Source: Catenovulum sp052056295 (GTDB taxonomy: Bacteria; Pseudomonadota; Gammaproteobacteria; Enterobacterales; Alteromonadaceae). From it: a stretch of DNA of 64,000 nucleotides. Within the stretch, counting starts at the first letter, position 1, and every line of letters starts with the position of its first letter. Made by a program: the position numbers and the translations under genes. The stretch lies in assembly GCF_052056295.1 (NCBI RefSeq), contig NZ_CP182493.1:3534001-3598000 (forward strand). Reading direction: 5' to 3'. The notes below the pieces were generated by a model that had not been told where the DNA came from, ran no database searches, and saw only the letters and a list, made by a program, of their open reading frames with translations. This document shows positions 43,771 through 52,499 of the stretch, piece by piece.

Positions 43771-44985
43771 ATGAAAAGAGCTGTGATTACAGGCCTAGGC
43801 ATAGTTTCAAGTATCGGAAATAATGCACAAGAAGTGACAGATTCACTTAAAACTGGCCGTTCGGGTATTACACACTCTCAACAATTTGCTGACGTTAACA
43901 TGCGTAGTCAGGTCTGGGGTAAGGTTGATATCGACTTATCAGAGCATATCGATAGAAAACAATTAAGATTTATGGGTGATGCCGCTGGTTATGCTTATAT
44001 CGCTATGGCACAAGCGATTGCTGATTCAGGTTTAACAGAAGACCAAGTTTCAAACCCACGCACAGGTTTAATTGTTGGCTCAGGTGGTGCATCTTCGGCT
44101 AACCAAGTAGCTGCTGCCGATACAATGCGTGAAAAAGGTGTTCGTCGTGTTGGTCCATATATGGTGACTAAAACTATGGGCTCAACCGCATCAGCGTGTT
44201 TAGCAACACCATTTAAAATTAAAGGTGTTAACTACTCAATGAGTTCAGCCTGTGCAACTTCTGCTCACTGTATTGGTCACGCATGGGAACAAATTCAATT
44301 AGGCAAACAAGATGTTGTTTTTGCTGGTGGTAGTGAAGAATTAGACTGGACCCTTGCGTGTTTATTTGACGGTATGGGGGCACTTTCAACTAAGTATAAC
44401 GATACACCAGACAAAGCCTCTCGCACATACGACGCAGACCGTGATGGTTTTGTTATCGCTGGTGGTGGCGGTATTTTAGTTGTTGAAGAGCTTGAACACG
44501 CATTAGCACGTGGTGCAAAAATTTACGCTGAAATTGTTGGTTATGGCGCAACTTCTGATGGCTACGATATGGTGGCTCCATCTGGTGAAGGTGCGATTCG
44601 TTGTATGCAACAAGCAATGGCAACGGTAGACGGACAAATTGAGTACGTTAATACTCATGGTACTTCTACGCCTGTTGGTGATGTTAAAGAATTAGAAGCC
44701 ATTCAAGCTGTATTTAGCGAATACAAACCAGCAATTAGTGCAACTAAAGCCATGTCAGGCCATTCTTTAGGTGCAGCTGGTGTGCACGAAGCAATTTATT
44801 CGTTATTAATGTTAGAAAATGACTTTATTGCACCTTCGATCAATATTGAAACTTTAGATGAGAAAGCTGAAGGTTTAGACGTAGTAATGACAACCCGTGA
44901 GCAAAAATTAAATACGGTTATGTCTAACAGCTTTGGATTTGGTGGCACCAACGCTACTTTAGTATTCAAGCGTTTCGACCAATAA
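43771..44985 (+). CDS. fabB: 3-oxoacyl-[acyl-carrier-protein] synthase I
   Basis: Condensing enzyme that elongates unsaturated fatty acids. The 404-residue protein has the Cys-His-His triad: Cys in SMSSACATSAH, His in NTHGTSTPVGD, and His in AMSGHSLGAAGVHE. The ATG at 43771 (MKRAVITGLG) matches E. coli and has GAGGA seven bases upstream. An in-frame ATG at 43726 would add 15 unrelated residues. fadR, a known activator of fabB in gammaproteobacteria, is also in this window. Confidence 0.96.
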   Translation: MKRAVITGLGIVSSIGNNAQEVTDSLKTGRSGITHSQQFADVNMRSQVWGKVDIDLSEHIDRKQLRFMGDAAGYAYIAMAQAIADSGLTEDQVSNPRTGLIVGSGGASSANQVAAADTMREKGVRRVGPYMVTKTMGSTASACLATPFKIKGVNYSMSSACATSAHCIGHAWEQIQLGKQDVVFAGGSEELDWTLACLFDGMGALSTKYNDTPDKASRTYDADRDGFVIAGGGGILVVEELEHALARGAKIYAEIVGYGATSDGYDMVAPSGEGAIRCMQQAMATVDGQIEYVNTHGTSTPVGDVKELEAIQAVFSEYKPAISATKAMSGHSLGAAGVHEAIYSLLMLENDFIAPSINIETLDEKAEGLDVVMTTREQKLNTVMSNSFGFGGTNATLVFKRFDQ

Positions 44986-45000
44986 ATCAAACTCAGTAAT

Positions 45001-45039
45001 TACGCCTTAAGCCTATATACATATAGTGCTTAAGGTGTA
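45001..45039. repeat. Long imperfect hairpin between fabB and pdxB
   Basis: Arms TACGCCTTAAGC and GCTTAAGGTGTA enclose a second palindrome CTATATACATATAG, giving an almost continuous stem. No T-run follows. It lies 15 bp before the pdxB start and could affect readthrough or translation of pdxB. Confidence 0.55.
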
Positions 45040-45054
45040 AACCTCAGGTGCAAC

Positions 45055-46209
45055 ATGACAACTCAACCGCATTTTTTTATCGAAGATTCCTTATTATACG
45101 CTGAAGAATTTTTTGCCGGTCTTGGCAAAATAACGCGTTTTTCTGGCAGAACTGTTACTGCAGATGACATCAAAGACGCCGATTATTTATTAACCCGTTC
45201 AACCACCAAAGTAAATGAAGCTTTATTATACAAATGTACTAAACTGAAATTTGTTGGTACTGCTACTGCGGGTTATAACCATATAGATGCAGATTACCTC
45301 GCTGAGCGTAATATAGAGTGGGCGCCAGCCGCTGGCTGTAATGCCGATGCGGTAGCTGATTATGTTATCAGTAGTGGTTTGAACTTAGCCAATAAGTATG
45401 GTTTTGCATTAAAAGATAAAAAAATTGCTATTGTTGGTGTTGGACAAATTGGCAAACGCTTAACTAAGCGTTTTGCCGCTTTAGGTTGTGAAGTTGTTCA
45501 GTTTGACCCAGTACGAGCTGAGCTTGAGAGCGCTTTTACCAGTGCGAGTTTTGCTGATGTGTTAGCCTGTGACTTTATCACTTGCCACGTGCCTTATGTT
45601 AAGTCGGGCAAACATACGACACACCATATGTTTGATAAACAAACATTATTAAAACTAAAACCAGAAACCATTTTAATTAATGCATGTCGTGGTGAAGTTA
45701 TTAATAATGCAGATTTAGTAGAAGTGCTAACTGCAGGACATGACTTGCGTGTTGTGTTAGACGTATTTGAAAACGAACCTGAAATAGAAATGGCATTGTT
45801 GCCTTTATTAGAATTTGGCACGCCACATATTGCAGGGCACAGTTTAGAAGGTAAAGCTCGCGGTACTGAAATTTTGTATCAAATTTTATGTCAAAGGTTG
45901 GAACTACCGGTTGAAATAAAACTACAAGATTTATTACCAGCAATGGCAGTAGACCATATGGTTTTAACCGAAAAATACCAATTAAGTCAGCGCCAATTTA
46001 GAGCTTTGATGAATTTGGTCTATGATATTCGTAACGATGATGTTGATTTCCGCTTAGGGTTAGCTAAATCACCGGATAGTTTTGACAGTTTACGTCGTAA
46101 CTATTCAATTAGACGCGAACTAACATCGTTGAAAATATACTGTGATGACACTTTGTATCCAACCTTTACAAACCTTGGTTTTAATACCAGTTTAATAAAA
46201 GGTGAATAA
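45055..46209 (+). CDS. pdxB: Erythronate-4-phosphate dehydrogenase
   Basis: Second step of DXP-dependent pyridoxal phosphate synthesis, oxidising 4-phosphoerythronate. The D-2-hydroxyacid dehydrogenase fold is recognised by GVGQIGKRLTKRFAALG (NAD binding), the catalytic Arg in INACRGEVI, Glu in FENEPEI and His in HIAGHSLEGKARG. The PdxB-specific C-terminal dimerisation domain is present (from about residue 285). The 384-residue length fits the family. An AGGTG precedes the ATG. Confidence 0.95.
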   Translation: MTTQPHFFIEDSLLYAEEFFAGLGKITRFSGRTVTADDIKDADYLLTRSTTKVNEALLYKCTKLKFVGTATAGYNHIDADYLAERNIEWAPAAGCNADAVADYVISSGLNLANKYGFALKDKKIAIVGVGQIGKRLTKRFAALGCEVVQFDPVRAELESAFTSASFADVLACDFITCHVPYVKSGKHTTHHMFDKQTLLKLKPETILINACRGEVINNADLVEVLTAGHDLRVVLDVFENEPEIEMALLPLLEFGTPHIAGHSLEGKARGTEILYQILCQRLELPVEIKLQDLLPAMAVDHMVLTEKYQLSQRQFRALMNLVYDIRNDDVDFRLGLAKSPDSFDSLRRNYSIRRELTSLKIYCDDTLYPTFTNLGFNTSLIKGE

Positions 46210-46299
46210 AAACGATTCGAAAATCCATTGATGGAACAAGGATTGCTTAAAACTATAAAAATGCGTCAAAAAAACGCCAAAGGGTAGGACATTAACAGA

Positions 46300-49200
46300 A
46301 TGCGCTGGTTAAAAAATCTCGGATTAACAACATTATGCTTGTTGGCAACGGCAGCTCCGGTCAGTTTACTCCAAGTGGGTGTAAGCAATGACGCGCATGC
46401 TGAAATGCGTATTCGAGGTGACAAAGAAAACGATGATGGATTATCTGGCTTAACTTATGGGCCGATTCGCTCCAGCGATACACTTTGGCAAATTTCCACT
46501 GAACACAAACCAGATCCTAGCTTATCTACTTATCAAGTTATGGTTGCTATTTATCAAGCAAATCCTGACGCATTTGTTGATAACAATCTAAATAGCATGC
46601 GCAATGGTGCCGTGCTTAATTTACCCACCTTATCTGCTATTCGCAAAGTTAATAAAACCGCAGCAAAAAACAAGTCAGATCTAGATGACGAAATTTGGGC
46701 AGAAAAACAAAGGCGTTATGTTGCCGCGAAAACCAATCCTGAAGAGAAAAAACGGCAAGAAACCGCCAAACAAGCAGATTTAGAAAATGCCGCAAACAAA
46801 CTGCAAGACAAGATTTCTGAGCTGCAACAAGCACAGTTAGAGTCGTATGGTGTATTAAGAGAACAATTCGCCGCTTCATTAGAAAATATTCAAGCCTTGC
46901 TTGAAGAGAACGAGCGGTTAAAAAATCGCTTGACCAATGTTAATGAAGAAGTGGTGTCGTTAAAACAACAAGTTGGACAAGGTAGTGTTTTACAACAGCA
47001 AATGGAACAAATGCTGACACAACAAACTGAGTTATTGGATCAGCAACGCAAAGAGATAGAAGAAGCGAATAGAAGCGGCTGGACAAAATTTGTCGAGGCT
47101 GTGTCGAATAGTATTGTGTACATGATACTTCTTGCGTGTTTACCTGCTTTGTTGATTATTGGTGGGATAGTTTGGTGGTTTAAAGCGAAAAATCGCTCAG
47201 AAGAAAAAACGGCTGAAGCGCCTGCTCAAGCTCAATCTAGCCAACAATTTGCGCCAGAAGATGATTTTAATCTAGCGCCACAAGCACCAACGCCAGCCGC
47301 ACCGGTTGCTCCGTTAGCACCTGATTTATCCTCAGAAGAAATTCGTTTAGATGATGACGATGATTTGTTGCCACCGCTTGATGAAGATACAGAAAGTGAC
47401 GACTTAATTTTCGAAGAAGATGACGACGATTTATTAGATGTACCTGACAGTGCATTAGATGATGAATTGGCTGATGATCTACTAGATCAATCTTTAGACG
47501 ATATTATAGGTGATGACGATCTCGCTGCGGATGATATTGATGCCTTGTTAGAAGAAGCGAGTGCAGATTTAGGTGATGATTTATCAGAAAGTGAGGCACT
47601 AGAGTCTGACGAGCTATCACAAGATGATTTAGATTCACTATTTGATTCGGTTGATTCAGACACAGACGACTCCTTGGTGGATGCTGATGATATAGATTCA
47701 TTGCTTGAACAAAATAACTCAGATGACTCAGTAGTAGATGTCGACGATATCGATGCCTTATTAGCTGGAAATCAAGCCGACGATATAGACGCTGGTGGTG
47801 ACTTAGCCGCTGAAGATATAGATGCTTTATTAGAAGATAGTCAAAACCAAGCCGCTGAAGCGCAAGCTGATGTAGCGGATGAAGACATAGATGCGTTATT
47901 AGAAAGTGCGCAAGATGATCTTCCTGAGACTGATGAACAGGCTGCAGAAGATGATTTGCTCGACAATGATGACTTAGACGATCTTGATGCCTTGTTAGAA
48001 CAAGACATGGCAAATAACAAACCTATCGACGAATCCGAAATAAGTGAAGATGTCGATTTGGATTCTATGTTGGCTGAAGATGAAGACTTGATTGATGATG
48101 TTGAAGCCGAATCAGAGCCAGCGCAAGATATAGCTGACGATGATGATATAGACATTGATGCATTGTTAAGTAAAAACGAACCTGTTAGTGATAATCAACA
48201 AAGCCAAGCCGTAGATGAAGCTAATGACGCGTTACAGCATGAAACCTCTGATTTAGCCGACGATGACATTGATATTGACGCGCTGCTTGATGAAACACAA
48301 GAGCAAGAGATTGATGAACTGGATGCTGACGCTTTGCTCGACGAAGTGGCTAACAACGATACAGTTGCAGAGCAAGATGATGCTAGCGAAGAAGAACTAG
48401 ATATTGATGGCATGTTGGATGAAGTTGCTGAGAATGATCTAGCAACTTCAGAGCAAGACGATACTCGCGAAGAAGAATTAGATATTGATGGTTTGTTGGA
48501 TGAAGTTGCTGAGAATGATATAGCAACTTCTGAGCAAGACGATACTAGCGAAGAAGAATTAGATATTGATGGCTTGTTGGATGAAGTTGCTGAAGATGAT
48601 ATAGCAACTTCAGAGCAAGAGGATATTAGCGAAGAAACGTTAGATATTGATGGTTTGTTGGATGACGTCGCTGAAGATGATTTAGCAACTGCTGAACAAG
48701 AACAAATTTCCGCCGAAGAAAAACACGCCGAAGATTTATCTCTGGATAGTGACTTTGTTGGTGAAGAAGCTACACAGCAACTAGATGAAGTTGCAATCGA
48801 CGTAGAGGCAGAGCTAGAAGAACAAGCAGATGAAGTTGACGACGAGCTTTTAGTTGAGCTTGATGATGATTTACTTGCCGACGACTTCACCGAAGAAGAT
48901 GCAGAATTATCTTTAGATGAATTAGAACCAGAGCTAGCGTTAGATGATGAAGTTGACGATGAGTTATCAATTGAACTCGATGATGATTTACTTGCTGAAG
49001 ATTTCACCGAACAAGACGCTGAACCATCTGTAGATGACTTAGACACAGATTTAGAAGCAGATCTAGCGTTAGATGATGAAGTTGCAACAGATGTCGAGCC
49101 AGAACCAGAAGCACAAGCAGATGAAGTAGATGACGAGTTACCAGTTGAATTAGACGATGATTTACTCGCTGAAGATTTCACCGAAGAAGATGTAGAACTA

Positions 49201-50562
49201 GCTGTAGATGACTTAGACACAAATTTAGATGCAGAGCTAGCATTAGATGAAGAAGTTGCAACTGATGTTGAGCCAGAACTAGAAGCACAACAAGATGAAG
49301 TTGATGGCGAGTTATCGCTAGAACTAGACGATGAAGTTGCAACTGATGTCGAGCCAGAACTAGAAGCACAAGCAGATGAAATTGATGACGAGTTATCAAT
49401 TGAACTCGACGATGATTTACTCGCTGAAGATTTCACCGAAGAAGATGCAGAATTATCTTTAGATGAATCAGGCACAGGTTTAGAAGCAGAGCTAGCGTTA
49501 GATGATGAAGTTGCAACTGATGTCGAGCCTGAACTAGATGCACAGTTAGATGAAGTTGACGACGAGTTATCACTAGAATTAGATGATGATTTGCTTGCCG
49601 AAGATTTCACCGAAGAAGATGCAGAGTTATCTGTAGATGAATTAGACACAGGTTTAGAAGCAGAGCTAGCGTTAGATGATGAAGTTGCAAGCGATGTAGA
49701 GCCTGAGCTAGATGCACAGCTAGATGAAGTTGATGACGAGTTATCACTAGAATTAGATGATGATTTACTTGCAGACGATTTCACCGAAGAAGACGCGGCA
49801 TTATCTGTTGAAGACGAACTATCGCCAGAAATTGATGATAACTTGTTAGCTGAAGACTTCACTGAGTTGGCGGAAGAAAACGACGAACCTCAAGTTGCTG
49901 AAGAATTAGATTGGGATTCCTTGTTAGATGAAGAAGATAGTTCAGAAATAGATTTAGCTGCACAAGATGACTTTGACATTGAAGCTTTATTGGATGCTGA
50001 AGCTGAGCCAACAGAAGATGATTTAGTTTTAGACCAAGATGCTGAAATAGATATTAGCGACGACACTTCACTGCAGGAACTTGCAGATCTCGAAAATGCT
50101 GATTTTGACGCACTGCTAGATGAATTATCCATTGAGCAAAATGAGCAACTGCCATCAACTGACAATGAACTTGATATGGATAGTTTATTGGCGGCAGAGC
50201 CAATTGCAGATGATGATGTTTTAGTTGAAGACATTGCTGAGCTTGATAGCAATGCTGACGAATGGGTTGATGTTGACTCTTTATTAGAAGAGCTTGATAA
50301 CCAAGAGCAAGGAGATGAACCTTATTCTAAACCCTTAGATGATGTTGGGTTGGACGATTTTATTGCAAAAGAAAATATTTCTAGCATAGATGTTGATGCA
50401 GAAAATGCCAATGGTATGCAAGCTAAGTTAGATTTGGCCATAGCTTATATCGAAATTGACGATATAGAAGCTGCGCAAACTGCGCTAGAAGAAGTAATTG
50501 AAAAAGGGGATGCTGAACAGCAAGCAGAGGCGCAAAACCTTTTGACAAAGATCTTGGTGTAA
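46300..50562 (+). CDS. fimV: FimV-like peptidoglycan-binding hub protein with expanded acidic repeats
   Basis: A 1420-residue inner-membrane protein. The N-terminus has a signal segment, a LysM-like domain near residues 50-110 (YGPIRSSDTLWQISTEH) and a coiled coil at about 150-260. A single TM helix follows at about 272-294. The cytoplasmic region is hugely acidic, with many DDIDALL motifs, four 27-residue repeats and several 58-residue repeats. The conserved FimV C-terminal TPR-like motif closes the protein (QAKLDLAIAYIEIDDIEAAQ). In Pseudomonas, FimV supports type IV pili and polar assembly. It follows pdxB, but the asd and truA genes usual on either side are absent. Confidence 0.92.
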   Translation: MRWLKNLGLTTLCLLATAAPVSLLQVGVSNDAHAEMRIRGDKENDDGLSGLTYGPIRSSDTLWQISTEHKPDPSLSTYQVMVAIYQANPDAFVDNNLNSMRNGAVLNLPTLSAIRKVNKTAAKNKSDLDDEIWAEKQRRYVAAKTNPEEKKRQETAKQADLENAANKLQDKISELQQAQLESYGVLREQFAASLENIQALLEENERLKNRLTNVNEEVVSLKQQVGQGSVLQQQMEQMLTQQTELLDQQRKEIEEANRSGWTKFVEAVSNSIVYMILLACLPALLIIGGIVWWFKAKNRSEEKTAEAPAQAQSSQQFAPEDDFNLAPQAPTPAAPVAPLAPDLSSEEIRLDDDDDLLPPLDEDTESDDLIFEEDDDDLLDVPDSALDDELADDLLDQSLDDIIGDDDLAADDIDALLEEASADLGDDLSESEALESDELSQDDLDSLFDSVDSDTDDSLVDADDIDSLLEQNNSDDSVVDVDDIDALLAGNQADDIDAGGDLAAEDIDALLEDSQNQAAEAQADVADEDIDALLESAQDDLPETDEQAAEDDLLDNDDLDDLDALLEQDMANNKPIDESEISEDVDLDSMLAEDEDLIDDVEAESEPAQDIADDDDIDIDALLSKNEPVSDNQQSQAVDEANDALQHETSDLADDDIDIDALLDETQEQEIDELDADALLDEVANNDTVAEQDDASEEELDIDGMLDEVAENDLATSEQDDTREEELDIDGLLDEVAENDIATSEQDDTSEEELDIDGLLDEVAEDDIATSEQEDISEETLDIDGLLDDVAEDDLATAEQEQISAEEKHAEDLSLDSDFVGEEATQQLDEVAIDVEAELEEQADEVDDELLVELDDDLLADDFTEEDAELSLDELEPELALDDEVDDELSIELDDDLLAEDFTEQDAEPSVDDLDTDLEADLALDDEVATDVEPEPEAQADEVDDELPVELDDDLLAEDFTEEDVELAVDDLDTNLDAELALDEEVATDVEPELEAQQDEVDGELSLELDDEVATDVEPELEAQADEIDDELSIELDDDLLAEDFTEEDAELSLDESGTGLEAELALDDEVATDVEPELDAQLDEVDDELSLELDDDLLAEDFTEEDAELSVDELDTGLEAELALDDEVASDVEPELDAQLDEVDDELSLELDDDLLADDFTEEDAALSVEDELSPEIDDNLLAEDFTELAEENDEPQVAEELDWDSLLDEEDSSEIDLAAQDDFDIEALLDAEAEPTEDDLVLDQDAEIDISDDTSLQELADLENADFDALLDELSIEQNEQLPSTDNELDMDSLLAAEPIADDDVLVEDIAELDSNADEWVDVDSLLEELDNQEQGDEPYSKPLDDVGLDDFIAKENISSIDVDAENANGMQAKLDLAIAYIEIDDIEAAQTALEEVIEKGDAEQQAEAQNLLTKILV
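48397..48714 (+). repeat. Four 81-bp tandem repeats inside fimV
   Basis: Units start at 48397, 48478, 48559 and 48640, each encoding about 27 residues of the type LDIDGLLDEVAENDIATSEQ. The first three are nearly identical in DNA, and the fourth is diverged and slightly short. Confidence 0.9.
48841..49815 (+). repeat. 174-bp tandem repeats inside fimV
   Basis: Full 58-residue units begin at 48958, 49132, 49387 and 49561. Deleted units begin at 48841 (39 residues), 49306 (27) and 49735 (27). Each full unit runs DELSLELDDDLLAEDFTEED, then LDT, then ALDDEVATDVEPELDAQ. Units at 49387 and 49561 are nearly identical, suggesting recent duplication. Confidence 0.9.
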
Positions 50563-50699
50563 CCAAGAAACTGACCTAATGTCATCAATTGCAACGAGTT
50601 AATTTTAATTTTAGTGAAAAATTCCATTGCAATTTGCTTTGAGGTCTTATAGATTGGGCTCTCTCGAATAAATCAGATGTTAATAACTGAGGAATAATA

Positions 50700-50975
50700 A
50701 TGAATAAATCGGAACTCGTTAAAAAAATCGCCGATGGTGCTGAATTATCTCAAGCTCAAGCAGGTAAAGCGTTAAACGTATTAATGGACACTGTTACTGA
50801 AGAATTAGCAGCGGGTAACCGTATTGAGCTAATTGGCTTTGGTACATTTAGTGTTAAACACCGTGCAGCTCGTACTGGTCGTAACCCTTCAACTGGTCAA
50901 CCTATTGAAATTGCAGCGGCTAACGTACCTTCTTTCAAAGCTGGTAAAAACTTAAAAGACGTTTGTAACGCTTAA
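50700..50975 (+). CDS. hup: HU family DNA-binding protein
   Basis: A 91-residue histone-like nucleoid protein that bends DNA without strong sequence preference. The HU signature GFGTFSVKHRAARTGRNPSTG with the DNA-intercalating proline arm is intact. It resembles both HupA and HupB of E. coli, and I cannot assign the subunit. GAGG lies eight bases before the ATG. A second HU gene elsewhere in the genome is likely. Confidence 0.95.
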   Translation: MNKSELVKKIADGAELSQAQAGKALNVLMDTVTEELAAGNRIELIGFGTFSVKHRAARTGRNPSTGQPIEIAAANVPSFKAGKNLKDVCNA

Positions 50976-50990
50976 TTAAGTTGATTTGCG

Positions 50991-51032
50991 GGGTCGAATA
51001 CACGAGCGCACGCTCGATAAATGGTTCGACCC
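50991..51032. repeat. Nested inverted repeat after the HU gene
   Basis: GGGTCGAA at 50991-50998 pairs with TTCGACCC at 51025-51032, and an inner stem CGAGC / GCTCG sits at 51003-51016. It is probably the HU transcript terminator or 3' stability hairpin. No T-run is adjacent. Confidence 0.55.
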
Positions 51033-51143
51033 TCACATATCTTCCCGATTTAAATCACTTACTTCCTAAATATCTCGTTCGCTAGTTTCAAAATATCCAA
51101 TATAGGTTAAAATAATCTCATTTTAATCAGTGGGATAATTCTT

Positions 51144-52490
51144 TTGTTGTTTCAGCAGTTTTCATTCGACAGTTACCAATATATAGCCCATCAACAACAA
51201 ATTGTTTTAAATTATCACGCTGATAACTATCATTTTGTGGAAACTTTAAGTTTTGATTTTCCTCAGCATCAATTTCCAGCGATTAGCGCAGACTTAGACA
51301 AGCTACTTAACTATTTATTAATAGTCGCAGGTGTTAGTTATTTAAAGCTCAGTCCCTACGCGCAGCTACAGCATAATTCAATATCCTTGTCGTCTAACGC
51401 AAGTGACTTTTTTACTCAGTTGTACCGCATGGGTTTAGCCGAATTTGCTTACCGTAATCGATTAGATTTAACCGATAAATGTCGATTCCACAGCAGTAGC
51501 GAAGTGGAAAGACAAGGTGACACGGTAAATCCGAGCCAAACAAAGACTGAGCAGCGCCATAAAGCTTTAGTGCTTATTGGTGGCGGTAAAGATTCGTTAG
51601 TTTCGATAGAAGCACTAAAACAACAAGACGTTGAAGTTATTCTTTTTGCGGTTAATCCGGCCAAACCTATAATTGATTGTGCAAAAGCAGCAGGTTTGCC
51701 TTTAATTACCGTAAAACGCCAATTAGACGAAAAGTTGTTTGAGTTAAACGCGCAAGGTGGCTTGAATGGCCATGTGCCAATTACTGCAATAATCAGTTTT
51801 ATTGCGAGTTTTGTCGCAATTGCTTTAGGTTGTGATTATGTTGTCACTAGTAATGAAGCCTCTGCTAGTGAAGCAACTGTGGTACATAATGGGGTTGAGG
51901 TTAATCACCAATACAGTAAATCTTCGGCTTTTGAGCGAGATTTTAGCCAGTTATTGGCAAATGAATTAACTGTACCTTTTCGATATTTTTCTTTATTGCG
52001 TCAGCAAACTGAAATGCGCATAGTTAAACAATTTTGCCAAACGGACAAATATGACGCTGTGTTCACCTCATGTAATAAGGCTTTTAAGTTACGCGAGAAA
52101 AAATCACAGCAGCGCTGGTGTTTGGCTTGCCCTAAATGCCAGTTTGTTCATTTAATGTTTGCTGTTGCCGGTATTTCAGAGCAAAGAATGTCGCAAATAT
52201 TTGCTGGCAACCCGTTAAAAAATATTGAATTTTTAGCTGATTACCAGTCGCTTGTTGGTTTAACCACAGAAAAACCTTGGGAATGTGTTGGTGAAAAACT
52301 GGAATCTGCAGTAGCAATTTATATATTATCTCAGCAAGCTAACTCGCAGGATTGGCCTATAGTCAAAAAACTTGCTCCCGAGGTTGTAAAAAACTACGGA
52401 GCAGGCTTATTACAGCGTAGCGAAAATGACTTAATGTCATTGCGCCAGGAGCATTTTATCCCAGCGCATTGGGCTGCTTTGTTTAGTTAG
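51144..52490 (+). CDS. murL: UDP-MurNAc-L-alanyl-L-glutamate epimerase MurL
   Basis: Probable ATP-dependent epimerase that converts the L-Glu of UDP-MurNAc-L-Ala-L-Glu into D-Glu. The 448-residue protein has a PP-loop-like nucleotide motif LIGGGKDSLVS at residues about 144-154, a conserved TSNEASASEATV segment, and a Cys cluster (RWCLACPKCQFVH) that may bind metal. The assignment rests on similarity to the Xanthomonas MurL type and, strongly, on the murD2 gene 9 bp downstream. The TTG start has only a weak ribosome site. Confidence 0.85.
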   Translation: MLFQQFSFDSYQYIAHQQQIVLNYHADNYHFVETLSFDFPQHQFPAISADLDKLLNYLLIVAGVSYLKLSPYAQLQHNSISLSSNASDFFTQLYRMGLAEFAYRNRLDLTDKCRFHSSSEVERQGDTVNPSQTKTEQRHKALVLIGGGKDSLVSIEALKQQDVEVILFAVNPAKPIIDCAKAAGLPLITVKRQLDEKLFELNAQGGLNGHVPITAIISFIASFVAIALGCDYVVTSNEASASEATVVHNGVEVNHQYSKSSAFERDFSQLLANELTVPFRYFSLLRQQTEMRIVKQFCQTDKYDAVFTSCNKAFKLREKKSQQRWCLACPKCQFVHLMFAVAGISEQRMSQIFAGNPLKNIEFLADYQSLVGLTTEKPWECVGEKLESAVAIYILSQQANSQDWPIVKKLAPEVVKNYGAGLLQRSENDLMSLRQEHFIPAHWAALFS

Positions 52491-52499
52491 GACGATAAG

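Noticed and set aside
48195..49862. A 555-residue serine-rich open frame on the minus strand
   Set aside because: It is the antisense shadow of the Asp/Glu-rich fimV repeats: GAT/GAA codons read backwards give Ser-type codons. It has no ribosome site and no homology pattern.
50991..51032. A phage attachment site or tRNA remnant
   Set aside because: The sequence is a simple nested inverted repeat with no tRNA features and no integrase in the window.
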